NCBI RefSeq assembly: GCF_014297445.1
Contig: NZ_JACORU010000003.1
Location: forward strand, 310,001-374,000
Direction of reading: 5' to 3'
Length of the DNA: 64,000 nucleotides
Source: Ramlibacter albus
GTDB lineage: Bacteria; Pseudomonadota; Gammaproteobacteria; Burkholderiales; Burkholderiaceae_C
Part shown: positions 16,301 through 25,435 of the stretch, in pieces
How positions within the stretch are numbered: the stretch's first letter is position 1
Layout of the letters: the number at the start of each line of letters is the position of its first letter
Made by a program: the position numbers and the translations under genes
The notes under the pieces: generated by a model
What the model was told of the DNA's origin: nothing
Databases searched by the model: none
Seen by the model: only the letters and a program-made list of their open reading frames with translations

Positions 16301-17611
16301 TCAGCGGCGCGGCGCGACGCGTTGGGAAAGGGGCTGGGGCGTGTAGCCGGGCTGCAGCAGGCAGCGCTCCCTCGCGGTTTGCAGCGCCTCGCAGCGCTGC
16401 GCGAGTTCCTGCGGCGTGGGCTTCGCACCGCCTTGCGTCCAGCGCTCCAGCGCTTCGAACGCGGCGAGGTACACCGGGTCGGCGAGATAGCTGTGCGTGT
16501 TGTGTCCCGTGAAGGCCTGCACGAGGTGGCCGGCGGTGCCTGCGCGTTCCATCGTTTCGCGGAACACCGACTCGAGCTCGACGAAAGCGGTGGGGTCGCC
16601 GATGCCGTGCAGCGTGAGCACGGGCACCGGGATGCGGCCGTCGGGGTCGGTGTCGTTCGCGAACGTGGCCGCGGCGGAAGGGTCGGCCACGTAGCGGGCG
16701 ACAGCGCGGTTCAGCCATGCGTCGTCCGCCGAGCCGGTGTACTGCACGCCGGCGTTGCCGAAGGGGCTGCGCCCTCCCGTGCGCGCGTGCGCGATCTCCT
16801 GGAAGTGGAACGTGGCCCACGCGAGATGGCCATGCACCGACGACTCCGGGATCTTCAGCACCTGCGTGATCGTCTCGAGCTTGCGGCGCTGCTCGGGCGT
16901 GCGCTTCGCGGCGGGCTTCGACAGGCCCAGGCACTCGTCGGCGCGCTCGCGCAACTGCGTGCTCGTGAGCCGGGCGTCCTGCGGCAGGCCGATGGCGAGC
17001 GGGTATTGCGGCTCGTCCGGGCGCGGATGGTTGCCGCACAGCGCCTGGTACACCACGCGCAGGTCCAGGCGGAAGTCGTACGAATGCGAGCCGCCGCCGA
17101 GCACGCCGCTCGTGAGGAGCACGCCGTCGTAGGGGCGCGCGCCGGGCGCGCCCGTGAACATCGATGCACCGACGGCCGCGACCCCCGCGCCCCACGACTG
17201 CCCGTGCAGCAGCGTGAGCTTCGGCTTCGCCACGTGCTGCAGGAAGATGTTGCGCAGTCGCTCGGTGTCCTCGGCCGCGGCGCGCACGGCGACACCGCCC
17301 TGCCGAAAGCTCGAGCCGGCCCATGCGTGGCCCGCGCGCAGCACGACGGTCCAGCGCTGCAGGTCTTCCACCGTGCGCTCGTACTTCGGCTCGCCCAGCG
17401 CCGGGCCGCCGTGCGCGTGCAGCACCAGCGTGCCGCGCCAGCCGTCGGGCACGGCGATCAGGTAGTGCGCACCCGCGGAATCGGTGCCGCGCAGGCAACG
17501 CGTGAGCGCGGGCACGCCCACCGGGCAGGCGGTGGCCCGCGGGGCGGCTTCGGCGGTTTGCGGGGAGTGGGTCGCGCAGCCGGCCAGCACCGCCAGCAGC
17601 AGACCTCCCAT
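16301..17611 (-). CDS. Alpha/beta-hydrolase lipoprotein
   Basis: 436 residues from the ATG at 17611, selected because it starts a lipoprotein signal (MGGLLLAVLAGC, lipobox L-A-G-C with Cys12); an ATG at 17677 is possible but gives an over-long leader. Catalytic pieces of an alpha/beta hydrolase: oxyanion loop LHAHGGP (64-70), nucleophile elbow G137-Q-S139-W-G, Asp in LHGIGDP (D339) and His in FTGHNTHSY (370-373). Probably an outer-membrane-anchored esterase or peptidase facing the periplasm or surface. The SGNH/Calx-beta gene follows after 17 bases, suggesting joint expression. A LysR gene starts divergently 110 bases away. Confidence 0.82.
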   Translation of the reverse strand: MGGLLLAVLAGCATHSPQTAEAAPRATACPVGVPALTRCLRGTDSAGAHYLIAVPDGWRGTLVLHAHGGPALGEPKYERTVEDLQRWTVVLRAGHAWAGSSFRQGGVAVRAAAEDTERLRNIFLQHVAKPKLTLLHGQSWGAGVAAVGASMFTGAPGARPYDGVLLTSGVLGGGSHSYDFRLDLRVVYQALCGNHPRPDEPQYPLAIGLPQDARLTSTQLRERADECLGLSKPAAKRTPEQRRKLETITQVLKIPESSVHGHLAWATFHFQEIAHARTGGRSPFGNAGVQYTGSADDAWLNRAVARYVADPSAAATFANDTDPDGRIPVPVLTLHGIGDPTAFVELESVFRETMERAGTAGHLVQAFTGHNTHSYLADPVYLAAFEALERWTQGGAKPTPQELAQRCEALQTARERCLLQPGYTPQPLSQRVAPRR

Positions 17612-17704
17612 GACGTACTTGGGGTTCAAGAACGGACTCCAGGGGACGAAACCGCGACGATACGGACGCATCGTCATAAAATCAAATACGATCAACTCGC
17701 GATC

Positions 17705-17723
17705 TGCATATGATTTGCATATG
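17705..17723 (+). promoter_or_regulatory. Direct repeat TGCATATG overlapping the LysR start
   Basis: TGCATATG occurs at 17705-17712 and again at 17716-17723, the second copy containing the ATG of the LysR gene. The surrounding 17680-17720 is the most AT-rich stretch nearby. It may be an autoregulatory LysR site or promoter core for the divergent hydrolase gene; by-eye call. Confidence 0.35.
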
Positions 17724-18617
17724 GACCTGAGGCAGCTGCGCTACTTCGTCGCGGTCGCTGAGGAAGGGCACATCACGCGGGCCGCCGCGCGGCTGGGCAT
17801 CCAGCAGCCGCCGCTGAGCCAGCAGGTCCGCGCGCTGGAGACGGACCTCGGCGCGCAGCTCTTCCGTCGCCACCCGAAGGGCGTGGCGCTCACCACCGCG
17901 GGCGAGGCCTTGCTCGCCGATGCGAAGCGGCTGCTGCAGGACACGGACGCCGTCGTCGCGCGCATCCGCGCCATCGGCGCCGGCCGTGCGGGCGTGCTGA
18001 AGATCGGCTTCACGAGTTCCGCCGCGGCGCATGCCTTCACGCCGCGCGTGCTCAGCGAGTGCCGCCGCACGTACCCGGACATCGACCTGCAGATCGCGGA
18101 GGACCATGCCGCCGGGCTGACCACCGCCGTGCTCGACGGCAAGGTGCAGTGCGCCTTCCTGCGCGTGCCGGTGTCGCGCCCGCCGGGCCTGAGTTTCGTG
18201 ACCTTGCTGCGCGAGCCGGTGCTGGTGGCCGTGCCCAAGGGCCACGCGATGGCGAAGCGCAAGTCGCTTTCGCTCACCGATCTGCGCGAGCAGCCGCTGA
18301 TCCTGGTGCGCCAGACCGGCGCGCCGGGCCTTTATGCCAACCTCATCGCGCTGTGCCAGGAGAAGGGGTTCGAGCCCGAAGTGGCGCACGAGGTGGCGCG
18401 CATGGGCACGGCGCTGAATTTCGTGGCGGCGGGCGCGGGGCTGGCGATCATCCCGGCCTCGATGCAGGGCATGCACCCGGCCGCCATCGAATACCGCGAG
18501 CTGCGCGGCACGAAAAGCCTCGATGCGCCGTTGACGCTGGTGTACCGCGAGAGCGAATGCACGGGCGCGCTCAAGTCGTTCGTGCAGCTCGCGCGTGCAG
18601 CCGCGGCGCGGGAGTAG
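17721..18617 (+). CDS. LysR family transcriptional regulator
   Basis: 298 residues with the typical LysR layout: N-terminal winged helix (MDLRQLRYFVAVAEEGHITR, then LGIQQPPLSQQVRALETDLG) and a periplasmic-binding-like effector domain (ILKIGFTSSAAAH-type start near 95; PLILVRQTGAPGLY near 195). It resembles BenM/CatM-type regulators of aromatic or organic acid genes. It ends tail to tail with the orphan Bug gene (stops abut at 18617/18618) and is divergent from the hydrolase/SGNH pair, either of which could be its target. Confidence 0.92.
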   Translation: MDLRQLRYFVAVAEEGHITRAAARLGIQQPPLSQQVRALETDLGAQLFRRHPKGVALTTAGEALLADAKRLLQDTDAVVARIRAIGAGRAGVLKIGFTSSAAAHAFTPRVLSECRRTYPDIDLQIAEDHAAGLTTAVLDGKVQCAFLRVPVSRPPGLSFVTLLREPVLVAVPKGHAMAKRKSLSLTDLREQPLILVRQTGAPGLYANLIALCQEKGFEPEVAHEVARMGTALNFVAAGAGLAIIPASMQGMHPAAIEYRELRGTKSLDAPLTLVYRESECTGALKSFVQLARAAAARE

Positions 18618-19589
18618 CTACCGGCGCAGCACCGGCGCGAGGCGGCGGTTGTCCTCGCGCTGCCGCGCGATCTCGCGCGCGAAGTCGTCGGCCGTGCCGC
18701 GGCCCGGGATGTTGTCGGCGCTGCGCAGCCGTGCCTGCAACTCGGGCGCGGCGAGGGCTTCCTGCACGGCCGCATTGATCGTGGCGACGACTTCCGGCGG
18801 CGTGCCCCCGGTGGCGAACAGGCCGAACAGCGACGCCACGTTGGCCCGCGGCACACCCACTTCGCTGAAGGTGGGCGTGTTCGGCAGCACCTTCAGGCGA
18901 GTGGGCGCGCCCACGGCAAGGGCGCGCAGCTTGCCGGCGCGCACGTGCTCGACCTGGTCCGCCGCGAGGTTGGTGGACAGCAATTCGAACTGCCCCGACA
19001 GCGCATCGACGATCTGTTGCCCGCCGCCCTTGTAGGGCACGTGCGTGATGTTCACGCGCAGCGCCTGCCGCACTTCCTCCAGCACGAGGTGCCCGCTGGT
19101 GGCGACGCCGGAGGTCGCCCACCGCAGTTGCCCGGGCTTTGCCCGCGCCAGGGCCACGAGGTCCGCGAACGAACGGCCGGTGAACGCGGGCGTGCCGACC
19201 AGCAGGACCGGCGTGTACATCACGGCGGCCAAGGGCGCGAAGCCATTGACGGCGTCGTACCCCACGTCCTGGATGTGCGGCTTGAGTGTGAGCGGTGTCA
19301 CGGCCGAGAACGCGAGCGTGTACCCGTCGGGCTGCGCACGCGCGAGCAGCTGCATGCCCAGCGCGCCGCCGTCGCCGGGGCGGTTGTCCACGAAGACGGG
19401 CACGCCGAGCTTGTCGGAGAGGCTCGTCGCCAGGGTGCGGGAGACGACGTCGCTCAAGCCCCCGGTGGGGTACACCACGATGATCCGGATGGGCTTGAGC
19501 GGCCAACGGGCCGCGGGGGCCTGCGCGCGGGCGAGCAGCGGTGCGAGCGCCGCCGCGAGCACGTGGCGCCGAGGGTGCCGCAACTGCAT
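18618..19589 (-). CDS. Bug/TctC family tripartite tricarboxylate transporter binding protein (orphan)
   Basis: 323 residues with a signal peptide (MQLRHPRRHVLAAALAPLLA). Bug-family landmarks are PIRIIVVYPTGGLSDVVSRT, VDNRPGDGGALGMQLLA, the HVPYKGGGQQIVDALSGQ loop and LAVGAPTRLKVLPNTPTFSE. These periplasmic proteins bind carboxylates; many in Burkholderiales have no adjacent TctAB and feed a shared permease or act as sensors. No permease genes adjoin. Its stop touches the LysR stop. Confidence 0.92.
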   Translation of the reverse strand: MQLRHPRRHVLAAALAPLLARAQAPAARWPLKPIRIIVVYPTGGLSDVVSRTLATSLSDKLGVPVFVDNRPGDGGALGMQLLARAQPDGYTLAFSAVTPLTLKPHIQDVGYDAVNGFAPLAAVMYTPVLLVGTPAFTGRSFADLVALARAKPGQLRWATSGVATSGHLVLEEVRQALRVNITHVPYKGGGQQIVDALSGQFELLSTNLAADQVEHVRAGKLRALAVGAPTRLKVLPNTPTFSEVGVPRANVASLFGLFATGGTPPEVVATINAAVQEALAAPELQARLRSADNIPGRGTADDFAREIARQREDNRRLAPVLRR

Positions 19590-19655
19590 GACAGGAGTTT
19601 AAGCCCCGCAATCGCCCTCTTGACCGCGCCAGCTCGGCTGTCAAGATAGCCGCCG

Positions 19656-20672
19656 ATGTCATCTATACAACTCGCCGGCATTGCCAAGGCGTGGGGCACG
19701 AGCCGCGCGCTCGAGGCCATCGACCTGCAGGTGGACGCCGGCACCTTCTGCGTGCTCCTGGGCCCGTCGGGCTGCGGCAAGTCCACCACGCTGCGCATCA
19801 TTGCCGGGCTGGAGACCGCCAGTGCGGGGCAGGTGCTCATCGATGGGCGCGACGTGACGAACCTCCCGCCTGCGCAGCGCGGCGTGGCCATGGTGTTCCA
19901 GAACTACGCGCTCTTCCCGCACCTGAACGTGCGGGACAACATCGGCTTCGGCCTGTCCGTGCGCAAGGTGGAGAAGGGCGAGGCCGACAAGCGCATCGCG
20001 CATGCGGCCGAGCTGCTCGGGCTTGCCGCCCTGCTCGACCGCAAGCCCTCGCAGCTGTCCGGCGGGCAGCAGCAACGCGTCGCGCTCGCACGCGCCCTCG
20101 TCGCGCAGGCGCGCGTGTGCCTGATGGACGAGCCGCTCTCGAACCTGGACGCGCAGCTGCGCCAGCAGATGCGCACCGAGCTGCGCGAGTTGCAGCAGCG
20201 CCTGGGCCTCACGGTGGTCTACGTCACGCACGACCAGGCCGAGGCGATGAGCATGGCCGACCAGGTGGTGCTGCTCAACAAGGGGCGCATCGAGCAGGCC
20301 GCGCAGCCGCGGGCGCTTTACGCCGCGCCGGGCACCACGTTCGCCGCGTCCTTCATCGGGACGCCCGCCATGAACCTGCTGCAGCTCGACGGCGGCCGCA
20401 TCGCGGGCAGCGACGTGGTCGCATCGCCGAGGGCCGCGTGGCTGGGCCTCCGCCCCGAGGCCGTGGGCCTGGGCGGCGACGTGCCGGCCACCGTGCGCAG
20501 CACCGAATACCTCGGCGCCGACCTCATCCTGCATTGCGACGTCGGCACGCAGTCGATCACGGTGCGCTCGAGCGGCGAAGCACAGGTTGCAGCCGGCGAG
20601 CGGGTGCGCCTGGGCTGGGCCGACGACGCCATGCACTGGTTCGACGCCGAAGGGCGCCGGCTTCCCGCCTGA
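19656..20672 (+). CDS. ABC transporter ATP-binding protein (UgpC/MalK type)
   Basis: 338 residues. Walker A G36-PSGCGKST (36-44), signature LSGGQ (134-138), Walker B CLMDEP (D158/E159), switch His192 (THDQ), and a C-terminal TOBE domain (WLGLRPEAVGL onward). It energises a carbohydrate-uptake-1 type importer whose binding protein and two permeases follow on the same strand. The 23-base gap to the binding-protein gene with its own AAGGAG supports a single operon in which the ATPase comes first. Confidence 0.93.
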   Translation: MSSIQLAGIAKAWGTSRALEAIDLQVDAGTFCVLLGPSGCGKSTTLRIIAGLETASAGQVLIDGRDVTNLPPAQRGVAMVFQNYALFPHLNVRDNIGFGLSVRKVEKGEADKRIAHAAELLGLAALLDRKPSQLSGGQQQRVALARALVAQARVCLMDEPLSNLDAQLRQQMRTELRELQQRLGLTVVYVTHDQAEAMSMADQVVLLNKGRIEQAAQPRALYAAPGTTFAASFIGTPAMNLLQLDGGRIAGSDVVASPRAAWLGLRPEAVGLGGDVPATVRSTEYLGADLILHCDVGTQSITVRSSGEAQVAAGERVRLGWADDAMHWFDAEGRRLPA

Positions 20673-20695
20673 ACAAACAACCCAAGGAGACAAAG

Positions 20696-21988
20696 ATGCA
20701 ACGCAAGACTTTCCACCGCATCCTGCTGGCCGGCGCCACCGCGCTCGCACTCGGCGCCGGGGGTGCGCAGGCGCAGGCGCCCACCGAGATCTCGTTCTTC
20801 TACCCCGTGGCCGTCGGCGGGCCGATCACGAAGTACATCGACGGCCTGGCCGCCGACTTCATGAAGGCCAACCCCGGCATCAAGGTGAACCCGATCTATG
20901 CGGGCACCTACCAGGAAACGATCGTGAAGGCGCTCACCGCGCACAAGTCCGGCACGCCGCCGGTGACGTCCGTGCTGCTGTCGACCGACATGTTCACGCT
21001 GATCGACGAGGACGCCATCGTGCCGATCGACAACTTCGTGAAGACCGCGGACGACAAGGCCTGGCTCGGCTCGTTCTACAAGGCCTTCATGATGAACAGC
21101 CAGACCGGCGGCAAGACCTGGGGCGTGCCGTTCCAGCGCTCCACCGTCGTCATGTACTGGAACAAGGAAGCGTTCAAGGAAGCCGGCCTCGACCCGAATC
21201 GCCCGCCGCAGACCTGGGCCGAGCTGAAGGACTACGCGACCAAGCTCACGAAGAAGGACGCGAGCGGCAAGGTCACGCAATGGGGCGTGCAGATCCCGTC
21301 CAGCGGCTTCCCGTACTGGCTGTTCCAGATCCTGACCACCACCAACGACGCGATCCTCGCGAACGACGCGGGCAATGCCGTGAAGTTCGACGACCCCAAG
21401 GTGGTGGAGGCGCTGCAGTACTGGGTGGACCTCGGCAAGGCCGGCATCCACCCGCCCGGTGTAGTGGAGTGGGGCACCACGCCCAAGGACTTCTTCGAGA
21501 AGAAGTCGGCGATCATCTTCACGACCACGGGCAACCTCACCAACGTCAAGAACAACGCGAAGTTCGACTTCGGCGTGGCGATGATCCCGGGCAACAAGCG
21601 CAAGGGCTCGCCCACGGGCGGCGGCAACTTCTACGTCTTCAAGAAGGCCACGCCCGCGCAGCAGGAAGCCGCCTTCAGGTTCATCAAGTGGATCACGCAC
21701 CCGGAGCGCGCGGCGCTGTGGAGCATGGAGACGGGTTACGTGGCGGTGTCCGAAGCGGCGTACGGCACCGACGCGCTGCGCAAGTACGGGCGTGACTTCC
21801 CGCAGGCGCTCGTGGCGCGCGACCAGCTGCCCTTCTCCGTGGCCGAGTTCTCCACGCACGACAACCAGCGCGTCACCAAAGCGCTGAACGACGGGTTGCA
21901 GGCGGCGCTGACGGGTACGAAGAGCCCGGCGCAAGCGATGAAGGATGCACAGGCGGAGGCGGACCGCCTGTTGCGCTCCTACAAGTGA
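20696..21988 (+). CDS. ABC transporter extracellular solute-binding protein (UgpB-like)
   Basis: 430 residues with a signal peptide (MQRKTFHRILLAGATALALG, cleavage after AQA). Family 1 binding-protein features: EISFFYPVAVGGPITKYIDG, WGVPFQRSTVVMYWNKEAF, and the C-terminal FSTHDNQRVTKALNDGLQAA. The opening FFYPV and the GGPI stretch resemble binding proteins of glycerol-3-phosphate-type importers, but sugar ligands cannot be excluded. AAGGAG precedes the ATG. The stop overlaps the next start (GTGA). Confidence 0.92.
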   Translation: MQRKTFHRILLAGATALALGAGGAQAQAPTEISFFYPVAVGGPITKYIDGLAADFMKANPGIKVNPIYAGTYQETIVKALTAHKSGTPPVTSVLLSTDMFTLIDEDAIVPIDNFVKTADDKAWLGSFYKAFMMNSQTGGKTWGVPFQRSTVVMYWNKEAFKEAGLDPNRPPQTWAELKDYATKLTKKDASGKVTQWGVQIPSSGFPYWLFQILTTTNDAILANDAGNAVKFDDPKVVEALQYWVDLGKAGIHPPGVVEWGTTPKDFFEKKSAIIFTTTGNLTNVKNNAKFDFGVAMIPGNKRKGSPTGGGNFYVFKKATPAQQEAAFRFIKWITHPERAALWSMETGYVAVSEAAYGTDALRKYGRDFPQALVARDQLPFSVAEFSTHDNQRVTKALNDGLQAALTGTKSPAQAMKDAQAEADRLLRSYK

Positions 21989-22848
21989 CGCGCATCTACG
22001 CGTGGTTGTTGCTGCTGCCGGCACTCGTGTTGCTGGCAGCCTTCACGCACTGGCCCGCGGTTTCCACGGTCATCGACAGCTTCTTCTCCGCGCCCAAGGG
22101 CGCGCGCAAGGCGGTGTGGGTGGGCCTGGACAACTACCGCGGCATGGTCGAAGACCCGGTGTTCTGGAAGGCCGTGGTCAACAACCTCTGGTTCGCTGGC
22201 GCGACCATCCCGCTGTCCATCGGGCTTGCGCTCGCGATGGCGCTGTGGGTGAACGAGCGCATCGCGGGCCGCACCTTCCTGCGCATGGCGTACTTCACGC
22301 CGACCGTGCTGCCGATGATCGCGGTGGCGAACATCTGGCTCTTCTTCTACACGCCGCAGTACGGGCTGCTGGAGCAGTTCACGTCGCTGCTGGGCCTGCC
22401 GCCGCACAACTGGCTGGGTGACCAGCGCACCGCGCTCGCGTGCATCACGGTGGTGGCGATCTGGAAGGAAGCCGGCTTCTTCATGATCTTCTACCTCGCC
22501 GCGCTGCAGACGCTGAACCCGAGCCTGCGCGAGGCCGCGGCGATCGAGGGCGCCTCGCGCTGGTACTTCTTCCGGCGCGTGCAATGGCCGCTCTTGATGC
22601 CCACCACGCTGTTCGTGCTGGTGAACGCCGTGATCAACGGCTTTCGCATGGTCGACCACGTGTTCATCCTCACGCGCGGCGGGCCGGACAACGCGTCGGT
22701 GCTGCTGCTCTACCACCTGTACGAAGTGGGGTTCAAGTTCTGGGACACGGCGTATGCGTCGGCGATCACGGTGGTGCTCGTCGGGGTGCTGGCGAGCGTT
22801 TCGCTGTTCCAGGTGTTCGTGCTCGACAAGCGGGTGCATTACAAGTGA
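21985..22848 (+). CDS. ABC transporter permease (UgpA-like)
   Basis: 287 residues, GTG start overlapping the binding-protein stop. Six membrane segments are predicted and the EAA cytoplasmic loop reads EAAAIEGASRWYFFRRVQWP (about 180-199), which docks onto the ATPase. It is the first of a heteromeric pair of inner-membrane subunits of the importer. Confidence 0.93.
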   Translation: MTRIYAWLLLLPALVLLAAFTHWPAVSTVIDSFFSAPKGARKAVWVGLDNYRGMVEDPVFWKAVVNNLWFAGATIPLSIGLALAMALWVNERIAGRTFLRMAYFTPTVLPMIAVANIWLFFYTPQYGLLEQFTSLLGLPPHNWLGDQRTALACITVVAIWKEAGFFMIFYLAALQTLNPSLREAAAIEGASRWYFFRRVQWPLLMPTTLFVLVNAVINGFRMVDHVFILTRGGPDNASVLLLYHLYEVGFKFWDTAYASAITVVLVGVLASVSLFQVFVLDKRVHYK

Positions 22849-23675
22849 ACGCCACGCAACGCCTCGCGTACAACGAGCCCACGTGGCTCGACACCCTCGC
22901 GGCCTGGGTGCTCGCGATCGCCTGGATCCTGCCGCTGCTCTACGCGACGTGGACGGCCTTCCACCCGGGCGAGTACTCGACGAAGTTCTCGCTCTTCGCG
23001 CCCCTCACCCTCGACAACTTCCGCCGTGCGTGGGAGGCGGCGCCCTTCGCGCGCTACTTCCTCAACACCACGCTGCTGGTGCTGATGATCCTCGCCGTGC
23101 AACTGGTGCTGGGCACGCTCGCCGCGTACGCGTTCGCGCGCTTCGAGTTCCGCGGCAAGCAGGTTGCATTCGCCCTCGTGCTGGTGCAGCTGATGATCAT
23201 GCCGGACATCCTGCTGGTGGAGAACTACAAGACGATGTCGCGGCTGGGGCTGGTGGACACGCTGTTCGCCATCGGGCTGCCGTACTTCGCCTCGGCGTTC
23301 TGCATCTTCCTGCTACGGCAAACGTTTCTCTCGATCCCGAAAGAGCTGGACGAGGCGGCCCGCGTGGAAGGTGCGTCTGCGATGCAGGTGCTCTGGCGCA
23401 TCTACGTGCCGCTTGCCAAGCCCGTCTACATCGCCTTCGCGCTGGTGTCGGTGAGCTACCACTGGAACAACTTCCTGTGGCCGCTGATCGTGACGAACAG
23501 CGTCAACGCGCGGCCGCTCACCGTGGGGCTGCAGGTCTTTTCGTCGGTGGACCAGGGGGTGGACTGGTCGGTGATCACCGCGGCGACGCTGATGACGTCG
23601 GCGCCGCTGCTCATCGCCTTCCTGCTGTTCCAGCGGCAGTTCGTGCAGAGCTTCATGCGGGCGGGCATCAAATGA
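22845..23675 (+). CDS. ABC transporter permease (UgpE-like)
   Basis: 276 residues; the GTG at 22845 overlaps the previous stop (GTGA). Six membrane helices; EAA loop EAARVEGASAMQVLWRIYVP (about 168-187). The end SFMRAGIK is typical for the second permease of CUT1 importers (UgpE/MalG group). Coupled by ATGA to the phosphoesterase gene that follows. Confidence 0.93.
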   Translation: MNATQRLAYNEPTWLDTLAAWVLAIAWILPLLYATWTAFHPGEYSTKFSLFAPLTLDNFRRAWEAAPFARYFLNTTLLVLMILAVQLVLGTLAAYAFARFEFRGKQVAFALVLVQLMIMPDILLVENYKTMSRLGLVDTLFAIGLPYFASAFCIFLLRQTFLSIPKELDEAARVEGASAMQVLWRIYVPLAKPVYIAFALVSVSYHWNNFLWPLIVTNSVNARPLTVGLQVFSSVDQGVDWSVITAATLMTSAPLLIAFLLFQRQFVQSFMRAGIK

Positions 23676-24505
23676 AGATCGTCACCTGGAACACGCAGTG
23701 GTGCTGCGGGCTCGACGGCATCGTGAGCCCCGAGCGGATTGTCGATGGCGCGCGCGCGATGGGCGACTTCGACGTGCTGTGCCTGCAGGAGATCGCGGCG
23801 AACTACCCGCGCCTCGAAGGCGATGCGTCAGCCGACCAGCCGGCGCGCATCGGCGAGCTGTTGCCGGGGTTCCGCGTGTTCTTCGGAGCGGCCGTGCACG
23901 AGTTCTCGGAGCATGGCGAGAGCCGGTTCGGCAACCTCATCGCCACGCGCCTGCCCGTGCGGCAGGTGCAGCACCATCCGCTGCCCTACCCGGCGGACGG
24001 CGGTGTGCGCAGCATGCCGCGCATGTGCACCGTGGTTACCGTGGATGCGCCGGGGCTGGGGCCGGTGCGCGTGATGACCACGCACCTGGAGTACTACTCA
24101 CGCATCCAGCGCATGGCGCAGGCGCGTGCGCTGCGCGAGCTGCACGTCGCTTATTGCGAGCAGGCTGCCGCGCCGCCACAGCCGAGCGACGATGGGTCGG
24201 CGTTTCGCACCAAGGCCCACACGGCGCAGGCGGTCCTGTGCGGCGATTTCAATTTCGAGGAGCACGAGGCGGAGTACGCGGCCGTCACGGAGGGCGGGGC
24301 GCTGCTCGACGCATGGCGCCTGCTGCACGGCGACGCCGAGCGGCCGCCGACTTTCCGGCTGTTCGACCGCACCTACGGGCCCGAACCCATCGCATGCGAC
24401 TTCGTGATGGTCAGCCCCGGGCTGGCGCCGCGCGTGCGCTCGCTGGGCGTGGACCTGCACACGCGCGTTTCGGACCACCAGCCAGTGACCGTCGAACTGG
24501 ATTAG
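23672..24505 (+). CDS. Endonuclease/exonuclease/phosphatase (EEP) family hydrolase
   Basis: 277 residues, cytoplasmic (no signal). All metal-site motifs of the EEP fold are present: IVTWNTQW (Asn), LCLQEI (Glu), TTHLEYYS (His), CGDFNF (Asp, Asn), CDFVMVS (Asp) and SDHQPV (Asp-His). EEP enzymes hydrolyse phosphodiesters or phosphomonoesters. The ATG overlaps the permease stop, so it is part of the Ugp-like operon, in the place where enterobacterial ugp operons carry the diesterase ugpQ. Cleavage of an imported phosphodiester is therefore likely; nucleic acid repair is less so. Confidence 0.85.
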   Translation: MKIVTWNTQWCCGLDGIVSPERIVDGARAMGDFDVLCLQEIAANYPRLEGDASADQPARIGELLPGFRVFFGAAVHEFSEHGESRFGNLIATRLPVRQVQHHPLPYPADGGVRSMPRMCTVVTVDAPGLGPVRVMTTHLEYYSRIQRMAQARALRELHVAYCEQAAAPPQPSDDGSAFRTKAHTAQAVLCGDFNFEEHEAEYAAVTEGGALLDAWRLLHGDAERPPTFRLFDRTYGPEPIACDFVMVSPGLAPRVRSLGVDLHTRVSDHQPVTVELD

Positions 24506-24966
24506 TTCTTCGGCGCGCCGGCCATCTCCTTCAGGATGGCTTCCTTGTCCTCGGGGCGATAGCCGATGCCGGTGCAGTTCTGGTTGTAGGCAACCGCTTC
24601 CTTGTTGATCGCCTCGGCTTCGGCGTTGATCGCCTTGCCCGCGTTCAGGGCCGCATCGATGCGCTGGTTGTGCGTGCGCACCTTGCGGTTGTAGCGGTCC
24701 ATGTTCTGGTTGTTCTCCGCGAGCTTCTCGCCTTCGTCCTTCAGCGCCGCGGAATCGGCCGTGATCGCCGCCTGTTCTTCCTTGAGCTTGGCGTTCTTCT
24801 CCGTCAGGGCTTTCTTGCGCGCGGCGATGGCCGACTCGGAGTTCATGCAGGCGCGCAGTTCGTCGCGGGAGACGACGCGCGGCTCGGTCTTGGCGGCTTG
24901 CTGCGCCAGCGCGGCGACGCTTGTGGCGGCCAGGCAGGCGAGGAGGGTGAGGTGGGTGGTCTTCAT
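24502..24966 (-). CDS. Periplasmic coiled-coil protein, function unknown
   Basis: 154 residues with a signal peptide (MKTTHLTLLACLAATSVAAL, cleavage near ALA-QQ). The mature part is almost entirely charged helix (KKALTEKNAKLKEEQAAITA, then INAEAEAINKEAVAYNQN) with two cysteines (in LRACMNSE and QNCTGI) that could form a disulfide closing a helical hairpin. I do not recognise a family; similar short secreted coiled-coil proteins are common in Comamonadaceae. Its stop overlaps the EEP gene stop by three bases, convergent. Confidence 0.72.
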   Translation of the reverse strand: MKTTHLTLLACLAATSVAALAQQAAKTEPRVVSRDELRACMNSESAIAARKKALTEKNAKLKEEQAAITADSAALKDEGEKLAENNQNMDRYNRKVRTHNQRIDAALNAGKAINAEAEAINKEAVAYNQNCTGIGYRPEDKEAILKEMAGAPKN

Positions 24967-25036
24967 GGCCCGCGATTTTATGGGGTCAGAAGAACCCGTC
25001 GCCCGCGCGCGGCTCCATCGGCTGCAGGCCGAACAT

Positions 25037-25396
25037 TCAGTACGGCGCCGCGGGCGGCAGCGGCCGGTTGGCGGCGCGCATGCGGTATTCCAGCGGCGCG
25101 ATCATCCGGTTCAGGCGGTCGATGTCGCTCGCGTAACGCGCGCGCTGCGCCGAGTCGGCGGTGCCGCGCCACAGCTGGCCGAGCGTCGCGCGCTGGTTGT
25201 AGAGGTCGGTCAGCTGCATCGTGAGCTGCTCGAACTCGTGCTCCGAGATGATGGTGGGCGCCGATTCGCCCGGCTTGTAGCCGTACTCCGCGGGGCCTTG
25301 CGGCGGCGGCGGCGCGCCGCCGGACTGGACGCGCGGCCCCGTGGACACGCAGGCGGACAACGTGGCGATGGAGGCGAGCACGGCGAGGTTCTTCAT
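25037..25396 (-). CDS. Small lipoprotein, function unknown
   Basis: 119 residues from the ATG at 25396; the signal MKNLAVLASIATLSAC ends in a lipobox L-S-A-C. A Pro/Gly-rich linker (GGAPPPPQGPAEYGY) is followed by a helical region (HEFEQLTMQLTDLYNQRATL, RYASDIDRLNRMIAPLEYRM). Likely attached to the outer membrane inner leaflet. It lies just downstream (minus strand) of the enolase-superfamily gene, 39 bases away. Confidence 0.72.
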   Translation of the reverse strand: MKNLAVLASIATLSACVSTGPRVQSGGAPPPPQGPAEYGYKPGESAPTIISEHEFEQLTMQLTDLYNQRATLGQLWRGTADSAQRARYASDIDRLNRMIAPLEYRMRAANRPLPPAAPY

Positions 25397-25435
25397 GAAC
25401 GCGACAGTACACCGGAAATTGGAATCTGACCCCAA

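Noticed and set aside
13260..16346. 1028-codon open frame on the plus strand opposite the SGNH/Calx-beta gene
   Set aside because: Extremely Arg/Gly/Val-rich with no domains or ribosome site; it is the antisense shadow of a well supported multidomain gene.
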